Of a stretch of 64,000 nt of DNA, positions 45,182 to 56,568 are shown one piece after another. The translations under genes and the position numbers were made by a program. Numbering within the stretch: the first letter of the stretch is position 1; every line of letters starts with the position of its first letter. The DNA comes from Mycogone perniciosa (Eukaryota; Ascomycota; Sordariomycetes; Hypocreales; Hypocreaceae): assembly GCA_025331125.1 (NCBI GenBank), contig JAOALB010000087.1, positions 62,001 through 126,000 on the forward strand, in the 5' to 3' direction. The notes beneath the pieces are model-generated. The model was not told the origin of the DNA. It searched no databases and was given only the letters and a program-made list of their open reading frames with translations.

Positions 45182-46728
45182 AATACGAATACGCCGGACC
45201 CCGGGCACCGAATAAAGTATAGTGTATAAATACGAATACGCCACTTACCAGGACCTTTGCGGTAATTTCTAGGGGGTCTCAAAATCGACCAATTCCGCGC
45301 TTGATCCAGGAAGAGCAAAAGCACAAGACCTCCGCGGTAATTACGAGTATTAGTACGAGTGCTCCGTACTTCGTAGTACTATTCGTAAATACTCTGTACT
45401 ATCAAGAGGGTCGACGTAAATCCCTCTTAGCCTGTCTGTGCGCATTCCTGAGCGCGTACGAGTAGTCCCAGACCTGTCTGACGGCAACTTGAAAGTGGAA
45501 CCCCGGTCTTGGTGAGAATCAGCTTTGACAGTTACACGAGTACGGAGCATAGCAAGGCATAGCGCATTGATTCCATAATCGGACTTGTGAGAGCACCTTG
45601 GAGCGTCTCTCTGTATCGATGACGCACTTTGGGCGTATCCGCAACCCTGTCTTTGTAGATCTAGCATCGATGATACTACTCCCTAATTGCTAATAAGTGC
45701 CTTGATTCACGCGTAGGGCGGTTCTCTTTCAACTTTTCCAGCCGGCCCATGTCTCGCGGCGAATTCATCGGGCATTTAGCAAACGGAGTGATGAGTTTTC
45801 TCTGTGAGACCTTCCTAAACAATACAAACAGGCGAGCAGGTGCCATCCAAAATGATGGAAGCCCTTGGCACCGTTCTGAGGCCAGTTGGTAAAAATGACA
45901 CAGCGTACCACCAAATTCGGATACTGTCCACATGTGAATAAAGTCATTGCTCAGTGCAGTCACCCAATCGAATTCCCACTCGAGCTTAAGTTGCGCATGA
46001 ACCCAAACTCTCGATCTGTCAATAATCAGAACTACCCATCAGGCGCCAGGATTGTGTGATGAGGTCTTCGTGACCTCTGGGTCAGTTCAGCAGAAGATTT
46101 GGGCTGTTATTCCGTGCCTTGGGGCCAAATAATAAAGGTGAAATAAGGCGGTTGTAGGCGGCGGATAAGTCTACTTAGTTCGGTACAGCCTCATCGGATG
46201 TCTGTATCAGGGGACCAAGATCTACCTATACAACACGCTTGATCTATCGATCGATGCAAGTCCAATGTTAACGCAGGTCTTCGCCTTGAAGAAGTGCAAG
46301 CTTACCCCAGAGATCTCGATTTCAACGGATAGGAAAGTACGGTTAGGGGTTTGGATACTGCTTGACTGCCCGGATAAAGCTCAAGGATAATAAGCAAACT
46401 GTAAAACAGCTTCCGCTGGCTATGAAGGGGTTCCGCCTGGCTTATCTTCGGGATTGTTCACATGGGGATAGTGACATCGTGGATATTATGGACTGGTGGA
46501 CCATTCTCCGTATGTTCAATTAATGTCAAGATAATGAAGCGAAACAACATTTGCTCAAGTTGAAATAGAAGTAAGTGTCTAGGTCATAAAATCATGCCTT
46601 ACCATACAGGCAGAGCATTCTATATTTTTGGGTCTATTTCGTCTATCATTAAAATTAAAAACTTGTGATGAAGGGTTGTCCAAGTCCAATTGAACGCCGC
46701 GCTTTGCAAGCCCGTTGTCTAGTCCAGA

Positions 46729-48681
46729 TCATACTCTTTCGTACTCAGAGTCTGACGCACCGCTCTTCTTGTCATCCTCAGGTTTCAACTTGTCCTTGTC
46801 CCCATCCTTGGTTTCTTCCGCCGTCTTGGCATTTTCGTCGCTCTTCTTTTCCTCGGCATCCTCTTTCTTGCCATCTTCGTTTTTCTTTGCCTCTTCACCC
46901 TTCTTTGTCTCTGTCTCCTCTTTTCCCTTGTTCTTTTTCTCCTCCTCTTCCTTTTCCTTCTCCTTTCTCTCCTCCTCCTTCTTCTTCTTCTCCTCTTCCT
47001 CCTGCTCCTTGCGCCGCTTCTCAGCCTCCTCAAGCTCCTTCTCCTTCTTGTCCTTGCGCGTCTGAGTGACCCACGCCTCCGCTACCTCAATAGCCTCCTC
47101 AGGTGACCGCTTGTGTCGAAGCAGAAGGCCTTGAATCTCGGCAGGGCTGAATTCGAGGTCGGGGATCTTGGCAGCAAAATCCTGGGCAAGTCCTGAAATG
47201 CGCTCCGTGATCTCGGCGTGCTCCTTAGCCCACCTCTCCTTCGCCTCTTCCTCCTCATCAGCGGCCTTCCGTGACTTATCGTTGTCCTTGGTATTGACGA
47301 CCTCACTTGAAGATGTCTCACTCTCGAAGGGGGCATAGATGGCACGGAAGATGGCTTCTGTCATGGTCCGATCAGCCAGGCTGAAGGGGACGATCATATC
47401 CACGCGACCAGGTCGAATCAATGCCTTGTCCAGCTTCTCAATATGATTGGTGGTCATGATAAGAAGACGTCCTTCTTGAGACGCAACTCCATCAAGGATG
47501 TTAAGGAGGCCAGATAGCGACAGGCGCCCCGATGGTGGTGGGGTTGAAGCCCCGGGTGTCGGAGGTGACTGGCTTGATGAAGTCGGTGTGGTTACCTCAG
47601 GAGTCGAGTCCAGTGCTTCACGAGTGTGGGTCAACCCAGCGGTGTCGATATCTTCAAGAAGGACAAGACAGCGCGTAGGGAGATTGCTGAAGAGTGTTGT
47701 AAGACCCTCCTCTGTAGCGGTAATAGAGCTGAGGCTGACGATGTAAATTTTCATTCGGAAGTAGCCAGCCAGGGCGAGACTAAGCGAACTCTTGCCGGTG
47801 CCAGGAGGACCATGGAGGAGGTAGCCACGTCGGTACGGAATGCCACGGTTGGCGTACCAGCGGCGAGTGACCGGATTGAGATAGTCAGCGGCATCATCTA
47901 TGAGGTTCTGCTTCACCTGTTCGTTGAGGATAACGGTGGAGAAAGGACGGTTGGGTCGGGACATGCTGCGTTGCCAGTAAGGGTCGCCGTAGCTACCACT
48001 GGCTCCACGGTAGATGAGCGTCTTGCGTTCATCTTTCTTAAGGTATAGTTGACGGGCCTCTAACAACAGATCCTTGAGAACCTGGGGGTTTCGGCCAAAG
48101 CACGAGATTGAAAGCTCCTCACGATCGCTAGCGCTCTGGAAGTTCTGCTGCTGATTCTGGATGCGTTCAAACATCAGAGGGCGGCCCTTGTACCAGAAGA
48201 GGTGAGAGCCAAAGGAGGGTGTGTAGTGGAGGTTTTGCTTTGGACCTAGGATATCAACCGTGGGTTCATCATCAGCCCCATCATCATCCTCGCCTTCGTT
48301 GTCGTGACCTCCCCAGAGGTAGCTCTGGCGAGAATACAGATCCGTATTGACGAGAAAGCGCCGCGAGTTTTGGGAGAACTTTTGGCGCGAGATCCATAGC
48401 ATCAACATGTTGTAGATCTCATCGTCGGTGCGGACCCTGAAAGAGGACATGAGATATTCCTCAATGACGGACCAGAGCTGGGTACTGATATAGCCCCATA
48501 TGAAGTTTAAGCCAAAGATGGCTACAAGGAGAGGGATGTAGAAGTTGAGGTCGATGCCGAGATAGGTGTGTAGGGCGGATGAAAAGACAGAGAACCCCGG
48601 AAAGAAGTAGTTGAGGAGGGCGAACTGGGGATTTGGAACGCCGTTTGGGTACTGTGACGAGATATTGATGAGGGGATCCAT
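46729..48681 (-). CDS. Bcs1-like AAA ATPase with long Lys/Glu-rich C-terminal tail
   Basis: Bcs1-type AAA ATPases sit in membranes; mitochondrial Bcs1 inserts the Rieske protein into complex III, while the many fungal paralogs have unknown roles. Single exon, 650 residues from MDPLINISSQYPNG (an upstream in-frame ATG at 48741 would add 20). A membrane segment near NFYIPLLVAIFGLNFIWGYI precedes the Bcs1 N-domain. The ATPase core has Walker A YLLHGPPGTGKSSLSLALAG, Walker B LVLLEDIDTAG, a Pro/Ser/Thr insertion of about 30 residues after it, then LSGLLNILDGVASQEGRLL, MTTNHIEKLDKALIRPGRVD. The last 120 residues are almost entirely Lys, Glu and Asp and look like a charged helix. The tail and insertion suggest a paralog, not Bcs1 itself. 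Confidence 0.9.
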   Translation of the reverse strand: MDPLINISSQYPNGVPNPQFALLNYFFPGFSVFSSALHTYLGIDLNFYIPLLVAIFGLNFIWGYISTQLWSVIEEYLMSSFRVRTDDEIYNMLMLWISRQKFSQNSRRFLVNTDLYSRQSYLWGGHDNEGEDDDGADDEPTVDILGPKQNLHYTPSFGSHLFWYKGRPLMFERIQNQQQNFQSASDREELSISCFGRNPQVLKDLLLEARQLYLKKDERKTLIYRGASGSYGDPYWQRSMSRPNRPFSTVILNEQVKQNLIDDAADYLNPVTRRWYANRGIPYRRGYLLHGPPGTGKSSLSLALAGYFRMKIYIVSLSSITATEEGLTTLFSNLPTRCLVLLEDIDTAGLTHTREALDSTPEVTTPTSSSQSPPTPGASTPPPSGRLSLSGLLNILDGVASQEGRLLIMTTNHIEKLDKALIRPGRVDMIVPFSLADRTMTEAIFRAIYAPFESETSSSEVVNTKDNDKSRKAADEEEEAKERWAKEHAEITERISGLAQDFAAKIPDLEFSPAEIQGLLLRHKRSPEEAIEVAEAWVTQTRKDKKEKELEEAEKRRKEQEEEEKKKKEEERKEKEKEEEEKKNKGKEETETKKGEEAKKNEDGKKEDAEEKKSDENAKTAEETKDGDKDKLKPEDDKKSGASDSEYERV

Positions 48682-48758
48682 GGTGGGCGAGCTGCTATGT
48701 CCGTATGCTGAAATAGTGGAGATGAAAAGGTGAACGGACAAGAATCCGGTTATGGGAT

Positions 48759-48781
48759 GCTCGCTCGCTCGCTCGCTCGCT
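48759..48781. repeat. (GCTC)n microsatellite, about 5.7 units
   Basis: Perfect tetranucleotide repeat about 80 bp upstream of the Bcs1-like start codon. Confidence 0.9.
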
Positions 48782-49089
48782 TTCGCGAGAACAAATCAAC
48801 GAAGGTGGACGAGCAAACCAATCCGCCGAAAGGTGCGACCACTTTTCTTCAAGTGTCCTTGTTGATGAGAAGTTGCAGGGAGATGGGTCGGCATTGGGAT
48901 GGAATAGGCAGGTATTTTATAGACTCAAGTGAGGCTCAAACATGATGCAATAGAAATGCTGCTGCGGCCTAAAGTTGGTGGAGTCAATGTTGTTGTGTGG
49001 GGTGTGATGCCTTGGCGTTTGAGGCTGCGTGGGTCAGATTTCGGATCGACGCGCCACAACCGAGGCGCTACTGGAATCATATCGGTAAC

Positions 49090-49127
49090 ATACTTCGTAT
49101 ACTTGGTAGTACTTCGTACTTCGTACA
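49090..49127. repeat. Cluster of TACTTCGTA motifs
   Basis: Three TACTTCGTA-type copies within 38 bp of intergenic DNA. Confidence 0.75.
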
Positions 49128-50134
49128 CTACGATTCCATTACATCTTAATTCAATACTACATGCTAGTATTAGTATTTCCCTTTTGCGGTTTAAAGTACC
49201 ATTTAAATCACACGCAGAGATACTCCCTTCAAAAGGGGTTCTCCTTCTCTTCGTCTTCTCCACTGTTCATGTGATGTTAATCTCCAATTCATTGCTTCCC
49301 AACACTTCCCTGGCCACTAGGTACTAGTAGCAGTGGGCCACTGCGGCTGTTGTGCTAGGAGAAACTACTAGGTAGCACAAGTACCAGGCAGCCCAGAGTA
49401 TGTAGTACTACGCCATCGGCTGTCCTATCAAACCAGATCACTCTCAGCCCACCACCGACTGAGTCACAGCAGCGAAAAATGCTGTGTGCCTTGCGAGGCT
49501 GCCCCGAAGCTTGCAGAGTAAAGGCAGAAGAGTAGCATTAACTTCACGGCGTGCTAACTCTGGCTAGCGGCTTTTTCCAACTAACAGTTGGCCGATGCAA
49601 ACAACCCCTTTCTATGTACTTCGTACTCCGTATTATTATCATGTATGTAGGTGCCAACAAAGTTCCTCGTTCTGATGACAAACACCCTTGGTAATTAACT
49701 AGGACACGCAGAGCACAGACAACAGCGGCTGTGAAGCCGCCACTAGGATGCATTAATCCATGTGGAGCGCGTGGCTGAGCAGAGCCCTTCCCATAATAGC
49801 AGTCCTGCTCTTTCGAAGTGACTCAACTTTGAAAGCACTAATAACGTGGTGTTGGCAGAGGCCGCCTAGGATACTGGAATATTGCCACAGCCTGTCGAAT
49901 CTCCCAGATTTGCTTCATTCATCACTGCCTTGATCCACACGAAGCTGCACCTCCCATATGCTGCTAGCAACTACCATCTCAACGGTCTGGTGGGAGCACC
50001 TGAATCCTTGAAAAAAAAAGTCTCGTTCAAGACCAAAGCGTCCTTGCAATCCCCCTTCCTCTTAGCCGACCGTTCATGAACAATGCCAGTTATAGGGAAC
50101 AGCTGTTCCAACCCCAATCATCACACATCCGGCC

Positions 50135-50674
50135 TCAAGCTAGTGGTGGGATAGGAATTCCACCCGGAAAGTTGGACGTAGAGCGGCCAGGTGGCCTAGG
50201 ATGAGCGTTAACATATCCGGGATGAGAGGCAGTCGCGGAGCTCATGCCGCCGGTTGGAGGTGGAGGAGGAGCACCACCCATCATGCCGCCGTGCTGAGGA
50301 ACACCTCCCGGAGCGAAACCAGATAGAGGCTGGGGTGGTCGGAAAGCAGGAGGCCTGGGAATAGATGCGGCGCGGCCCCGGCCCTGAGAGATCCTCCGAC
50401 TAGTTCGTGGTTCAGAACTAGCGATCCAGAAGAGCCGCATCTCCCTCCCCCAAAAGAACCACTCTGAAGTTCCATGTCGATCTTTTGGGGGTTTTCTCGT
50501 CATCTTTTTCACCACAGTTGGGAGTGTCCCTCCTGCAGCATACGCGAAGAACTTCAATGACAAAGCCTTGCTGGGGACTGGCACATACTTGGTCTTCCAA
50601 TCTCCCTCGGATTCGGTGTTGGTATCTGATGTCCCAGAACTCGAGGATGCCGAAGAAGACGAGGTAGAGGACAT
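50135..50674 (-). CDS. Hypothetical proline-rich protein
   Basis: An open frame of 179 residues from MSSTSSSSASSSSG. I do not recognise a family. The N-terminus is a Ser/Thr tract, then a compact stretch with aromatic residues (WKTKYVPVPSKALSLKFFAY, TSEWFFWGREMRLFWIASSE), then a Pro/Gly-rich low-complexity tail (PPAFRPPQPLSGFAPGG, GGAPPPPPTGGM). The middle resembles a real folded or membrane-associating segment, and the tail composition is common in fungal proteins, but there is no transcript or homology evidence. It could be one exon of a larger gene. Confidence 0.45.
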   Translation of the reverse strand: MSSTSSSSASSSSGTSDTNTESEGDWKTKYVPVPSKALSLKFFAYAAGGTLPTVVKKMTRKPPKDRHGTSEWFFWGREMRLFWIASSEPRTSRRISQGRGRAASIPRPPAFRPPQPLSGFAPGGVPQHGGMMGGAPPPPPTGGMSSATASHPGYVNAHPRPPGRSTSNFPGGIPIPPLA

Positions 50675-53479
50675 GACTGGTTTGATCCGTTCAGGAGGTA
50701 GAGAGCGGGTGTTAAAAAACTTGCAGAAAGGCAGTACTAATGAATCTTCGGCGACAAGGCGATGGCCATTATGCTAGGAAGGACAGGTCTCGATAAGAAT
50801 GCCCAGTGCTAAACTGCGATGGAAATCATGGAGTATAAGCTAGAGGATTTCTGAGGATACGACATGTAAGGGGCCGGCATCGAAAGATATAGTCTCTCTA
50901 AAGGCTGGCCTAGATGGGCCTTTCGAACGACAACAACGGCAGCGGTTGCCTCACTGTTCATTGCACACAAGCATGCACACCGCGGCAATGTGAGCCGCAG
51001 GTTGTTTGTCTCAATGGAGATACATGCAGTGGAGCGTCAGGATAGGGAGGGGTTCCCTGGGCTAATGAGTTCTACCTTGTGAACCCAGGGAGGTTTGATG
51101 ATGAATATTCTCAGTCACTTGCCCATCTAAGTTGGAGAATAAGCATACTCGGTCTATTGGAGATGGTTCTTAAGCTCAACAGACTACCTGGCACACGTAC
51201 GCTTCGAAACAAAACAAGACAACCGAGGCGATACAAGGACTGTAAGAGGCTGTGTCGGTAGCCGGCAGCCCAATCGGCGCGCGATGGTCTATGGGCAATC
51301 ATCCGATGGAAACACACGGCAAGTTACTCGTGTTTCGGCGGAGGCAAGGAAGCAAACTCCCTAGAGTGCTGATTGGACACTTTAGCAGCTGAGAAGGATG
51401 TGTCCTGTATAAATAGTCTATGCACGGTTCGCCAAACCGATTCGTGGCGTTTAGACGCTGGTTTTGAGTGGAAGTTGGTGCGAGAGAATTCATCTGAAGC
51501 ATTCTGATCTACAAGGTGGCATGGAGTTTAGATTAGCCACGGTGATGGGACAAGCTTCAGTTGGATTCTTTCCATCACAACGGATAGATGCTAATGGTTA
51601 CTAGAGATAGCGGGCATCTAGCAGATTAGGTCAATTAATCCCTGGCTATCAGGTACCTGTTCACGCCTAAATAGCGCAAACGATCAATTGCAAACGAGCA
51701 GTTTGTAGTAACAGTAATATGTCCATCGTCGGCTGCGGACAGAGAGTGAACGAAGATGAGCAGGAACATAACGTCAGTCAGAGAATCCGTTTGACCAGCA
51801 AGCCTGTTTCTCTTGTCATCCTCCCGGATCTATGTTCCTCATTGGTATCCCGAAGATGCAAGTACGTCGTGGTTCTTCTTCCGAAATCACCTTAACCCTG
51901 CCCACAGTAGTTGTGCGACAAGCAGGTATTCTCACTTTTAATGAGGACAAGACACTTGCCTTTGCGAGCACACAATGCGGATGCTGATGTCATTATGGCA
52001 ATTCGCATGATCCTCACCCACATCTGGGGGGCCTTGGTAGCCGGCGCTTGAAGGCTGGGACGTCTAAAGTACTACAGCGCCTTGAGAAACCAAGGAAGAT
52101 TGGTGTACAAAGTTACGGGCGACGCAGATAATGTTGACGAGGATGAGTACTCGGATTTTTGAATTAGGGGGGTTAGTGAAGACTTTCTGTTGGTACGAAA
52201 TGTAATACTACGAGAAGGTCCATTGGAGTTGACTGGTAGCTTGACCAAGGTGATGAAAAAAGGGGATTGGAGTCGACGGAATTAACAATGAAGTGTCTTA
52301 GCAGTTGTATTTATTGCCTCTAATTCATACTAACTTGGATAGTACTAGTATATCCATCCAATTATCTGCACTGGGTTGAATTAAGCTCAGGTGCAATAGT
52401 CCTTATTATAGAAACTGTATGCAGTGGTGCGAATTGTGGATATGAATTTTGTAAGGTCGCATTAAAGTCAGCCGTTTCTCGTGGGTCGCTTATGGGGAGC
52501 CTTGATCAGAAATACTATAAAGTATAGCACTGCCATGTTTATCAACAACTAAAGTATCTTTGTCAGCGAGATGGTAAGAAAAAGAAATAGTGCTAGTAGG
52601 ATGCGAGTTAATATTCTATCTATGTATTAGAACAAAGTACGAAGTAGTAGTACTAGCAATACTACTAGGTACTGCTACTCTAGTGGTAACGTGTCGTGGC
52701 AGGTACTCTGGATAGCCATCTGACGGGAGAATATGTATGTATATACAAAGTACTATTTCGTACTACTAGTAAAACGAGACGATGGAAGAAAAGAAAATAA
52801 CAACGGTGCCTCCCTTGTTTCGAACAGCTGAGGCAAGTCAGGCTCTTCTGTTAAACTTTGAAGCCGGCAGCGCTCAGCCAATGACATGGCACGGATCCCT
52901 CTTTTCTCAACCGCAGGCCAAACCACTTCTGTCTACCCCAGTCAGCACTTGCCGTGCTCCGTCGGGGGAACGCAGAAGAATTGGGCAGTTCTGTGGGCGC
53001 TTCAGTGAGCGCTTCAGTGGTCGTCCATTCTTTTTGTTGCTCCGCCGCCGCCACTTGTCTCGTCGCCTATCTCACGCATCCGCTCGTCCACCTCTTCTGT
53101 GCATCTCAATCCAAACCGCACCACCACCACCACCACCACCTGCAATTCGTCGCCGTCCATCGTCATTGACTCCGCCCGCCACATCTCATCCGACCACCGC
53201 GCGAATCGCTACGACAACACCCCATCAATTCGATTTCGACTCGCTCACTCGCTCACTCGCCGCCGCTCATCGACTTCGACATCGCCATCCAGCCCGACCC
53301 GACCGACCGTGTCAAACTCGACGTGGTCGATCGGGGGACCACACCGACAACTGTCGTCCGAGACCTCTCGACTTTTGCCAAGGGCTCTTTGTTTCGATAC
53401 CGGGGGGTTTTTCCTCCCTCACTGCTCTCGCGGCCGCCGGAACTTTTGCCATTCCAACGCCAATCTCTTCTTCGCGACA
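50675..53479. other. 2.8-kb intergenic region with a possible decayed gene and a CT-rich leader
   Basis: No intact gene supported. Around 51968-52051 a short plus-strand frame reads AHNADADVIMAIRMILTHIW, reminiscent of the RNase H-like Gfd2/YDR514C-type domain end, with stops around it. Dispersed motifs cluster near 52636-52680 and 52750-52770. From about 52900 the sequence becomes C-rich (a CAC repeat near 53118-53141, CTCACT repeats near 53240), probably the 5' leader of the membrane-protein gene that starts at 53480. Confidence 0.4.
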
Positions 53480-55569
53480 ATGGATCGCTTCAAAGACGAA
53501 ACCTCTCAATTCAATACAAGGTCGTCGTCGCAGAGGTCATCGAGGCTATCCAACCGTAGCATTATAGACGATGAGGAGGAATACGATTTGGCCGCGGCTG
53601 CCGTGTCCGATGGCTTCCGACCGACTCATCCGACACCCACGTTTCTGCCAAGATCACACTCACAATCAACATCCCAATCACCATCACAACCACAGCCATT
53701 TTCTTCCGTTTCCGATACCATTATGCACGAAGCTCACCCATCCATGGCAAATCGCCCATTGAGCATATATAAACCATTGCGTGCTCACGATTCTCTCACT
53801 CTCCGTAACGATGGCTCCCATGCTGGCCAAATACTGCCACCTGGCCCGGCATCTTCTTCCACTGATGCACCTCAGATCCGACCGCAAAGTCCCTACCGGG
53901 GGCCCACTGGCCCTTCCCATCCTTATCAAATGTATCAGCAGAGAACCCTCAGCATCACTACGACGTCGACTGCCGCACCTGCCCATCCATATGCTCTTTA
54001 TGCGCAAAACATCCCCAATGGAGATAATACCCCCGAGCCGCACATACCTGTTGGCTTTGCGGGTGTTGGAGATTCCTACCGACGGCAGATTGGTCCGGAC
54101 GGAGAGGAATCAGGTGGTTTGATCGGCCCATTGGGACACACAGAGGAGTTGCCGCCTTATACAAGGTATCCTGATGAGTCCTCTGCAGAGAAGACGTCAG
54201 TTGAAGCGAACAACAATGCAAGCACTGCTAGCAGCCCACAACTAGCCATCCCTGGTGCAGGGGGAATCGGCGTGGCGACACGAAACCCCGAATTTTCCGC
54301 TACCGAAGAGGATCTGGATCTCACACGATCCCGCCCATCTACGACGAGCCAACATGATGTCAATACTGCCGCTCACACAGTGGCCGAGAAACCCAAAATG
54401 AACAAATGGCAGCGGAGAGGCAAGAAGAAGTTGTGGGGGGTTGTGCCTTACTGGGCAATATGTTTACTCACCATCGGTGTTATCCTCTTGGGGATAATAT
54501 TGGGTGCTGTCATAGGGAAAGTGTTGTCGCCGCACGCAAGATCCGCCGATGATTAGTTCGTCTTTCCCTCAATTTATGTACTTGTTATTTGAGTTCTAAC
54601 TTTGACCGATGCAGCCCCGTTCCTACTCCCACACTGGTCGTCGGTGTCATTCCTTTAACAACTGCTCCAGCGGATCTACCTCCCCTCGCTACCGGTTCCT
54701 TCCTGTTACCACAGCTCATTGTTAATCAGGCACCCAGATCATGTTTTAACGACACCACTCAGTCCCAGGCATGGAGTTGCGATATGCCTTACCATGTATA
54801 CGCTATGAACATCACGATGAATGACGCCACGGTCGCAACGTCCTCCTACAGCCTCAATCTCACCGCCATCAGCGCCAAAGATGCCAAGTTTATTTGGGGG
54901 ACACAACCTCCCGAATTTTTGGAACCCCTTATGCTCACACTCGTCACTGATACTTTTGACCCTCAACGTGGTCCAGCATGGTGGCTGGGGATCACATATG
55001 ACAAGACAGTCATCATCTCCGAGGGCAGTTTTTCTGCAAAGACCAAACGCTTCGAACTTTCCAAACATCTCGAGGGAGCCCGGGTGGCGAGGGGTAGCAC
55101 TGGGGCTCAGGAAGGTGACAAACCCTGGATATGCACGTGGCCCAACACCACACTCGATATATTTATATATCCCCGGCAAAATGCCAGCCCAGCGTCGAAA
55201 AGCATCATGACTTCACCTCCTCCGACACCGACGTCCCTCCCAACCAACTCTTCCAATCTATCCATGGCAGATGATCTGCAGGCGTACCCGAAGGTGGTGA
55301 AGTTTTTAGAAAGGCGCGCTTCTGATCCCAACCCCAAGGCCTACTGCCGTCAAGTCCGTGTCATCAATAACGGCCAGGGGATGGTCAATGAAACAAACAG
55401 CAACGGCAACCCCATTGTAGTTGAAATCTTGGAGAACACAAACACATGGCAGACGGAAATAGCACATCAGCGCAACTGGCATGTGGATGCACGGGGGTGG
55501 CTACCAACGTTTATTGCTCGAGACATATATGCTCTCACTTCGTGCGGATGTCTCTCGTGGTCAACGTAA
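53480..55569 (+). CDS. Single-pass membrane protein of unknown function (tentatively DUF7820-like)
   Basis: Fungal protein with a disordered cytosolic half and an extracytosolic globular half. Exon 1 (53480-54555) and exon 2 (54615-55569) give 676 residues; the 59-bp intron uses donor GTTCGT and branch CTAAC and restores the frame as SADDYPVPTPTLVVGV. The first half is Ser/Pro/Gln-rich with repeated SQSPSQP-like stretches. One membrane span (WAICLLTIGVILLGIILGAVIG, about residues 327-348) follows a basic stop-transfer patch KWQRRGKKK. The second half has Cys in CFNDTTQSQAWSCDM, the N-glycosylation sites NIT and NTT, and ends CGCLSWST. I recall similar proteins annotated only by a domain of unknown function; that name is tentative. 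Possibly a cell-surface sensor, but no function is assigned. Confidence 0.8.
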
Positions 55570-56568
55570 TATCAATTCTATGCTTACAGAAATGGGTTGA
55601 AGGTGCATTCTACCGACTGCATATTACATGAGTTCCAACGCTGGTTCACGAATTGCTTGGCTCAATACGTTTGAGCGAATGGCGTCTGGCAATCATACGG
55701 GTCTTTCTCTTTTGTTGTGGGAAAGTCAAAATGTTTGTTTCATTTTATTTTTAGCGGGCTTTCAAATTCATTTACCCTTGGACGCCTTGGTCGTCTACTG
55801 TAACCCGCATTCGGATACTGGCTGGGTTTGGAGTTGATGGGGGATTATTACATGGCACTAGGTTCCATCTTTCAGTCTATCCTTCTCGTTTCGGTTGTCG
55901 ATGGCTTGTGGACCAAAGCCCACATTAGTTACCTATATATAGATGGGCGTTTGGGTTTATCGGCTGACAGCTACACATTACACATGTTCTCGGGCGGGAG
56001 ATGTTACACACATTGTTCATACCGTTGACGGACCAAGATGTTGGAACAAGAGAAATATTAACGGCTCCTCATTGTCGTTTGACAGATGTCCAAACTAGAG
56101 TTTTCAGAGCTCACCGTGGTGAATGATGTTATTGCAGTTAGTTATATCGCTAGTTGTAACAAGAACCATCTCATGCCCCTTCGGGTCGGCCTGTTCCGGA
56201 AACTACAATCCGAAATTCCCTCGATACTGGAACAGACTGGAAGTTACGGGGCCCATCCCAACGATGTTGCACGGCTCATCCTCTCACTCCCCTGAGAAAC
56301 GTAACCATACTCACCCAACAACCCACAGTTGTGAGCTTCTGTAAATACAATTCATCATGTCGTCTCTCTGTCCCATAAAACATCTACCATGCTGTTTGGC
56401 TGAGGTGCCGGGCGCAAGACCTGGAAAGCGGTGACGCCTTGCGTAAAGGCCAAGGATCTTAACTATGTGTTTCAGGTGACGCGCCATGTCTCGATGAACC
56501 GCAGTATCGAGATACGGCTGCTGCTGCTTCTTCACCTTCTTCTTCTACGGTAAATATTGACCGTCACG
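55570..56568. other. Intergenic between membrane-protein gene and PEX20
   Basis: Convergent 3' flanks; about 1 kb. Short frames look random. Nothing recognised. Confidence 0.45.

Larger units (their letters stand above)
43174..46728. other. 3.6-kb gene-free tract
   Basis: Largest gap in the window. It carries an (AGT)10 microsatellite and many dispersed TAC-N3-GTA motifs (near 43671, 43926, 44101, 44276, 44783, 44875, 45164-45181, 45341-45385, 45540). Open frames up to about 120 codons exist, but their composition is unlike a protein and several run through the microsatellite (Leu runs). A minus-strand 95-codon frame at 45676-45963 is the most protein-like but matched nothing known to me. 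Confidence 0.5.
48682..50134. other. Intergenic upstream of the Bcs1-like gene
   Basis: No supported gene. Holds a (GCTC)n microsatellite just upstream of the Bcs1-like start and dispersed motif blocks at 49090-49127 (several TACTTCGTA in a row) and near 49617-49631. Confidence 0.45.

Noticed and set aside
45676..45963. 95-codon minus-strand frame in the long gap
   Set aside because: No recognisable domain and no neighbouring exon; probably chance.
46785..47033. Arg-rich minus-strand frame and Ser/Phe-rich plus-strand frames
   Set aside because: Shadows of the Lys/Glu-coding GAG/AAG repeats in the Bcs1-like tail.
52782..53567. 261-codon plus-strand frame overlapping the membrane-protein start
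   Set aside because: Arg/Pro/His/Ser-rich composition from C-rich leader DNA; it overlaps the better supported gene in a different frame.
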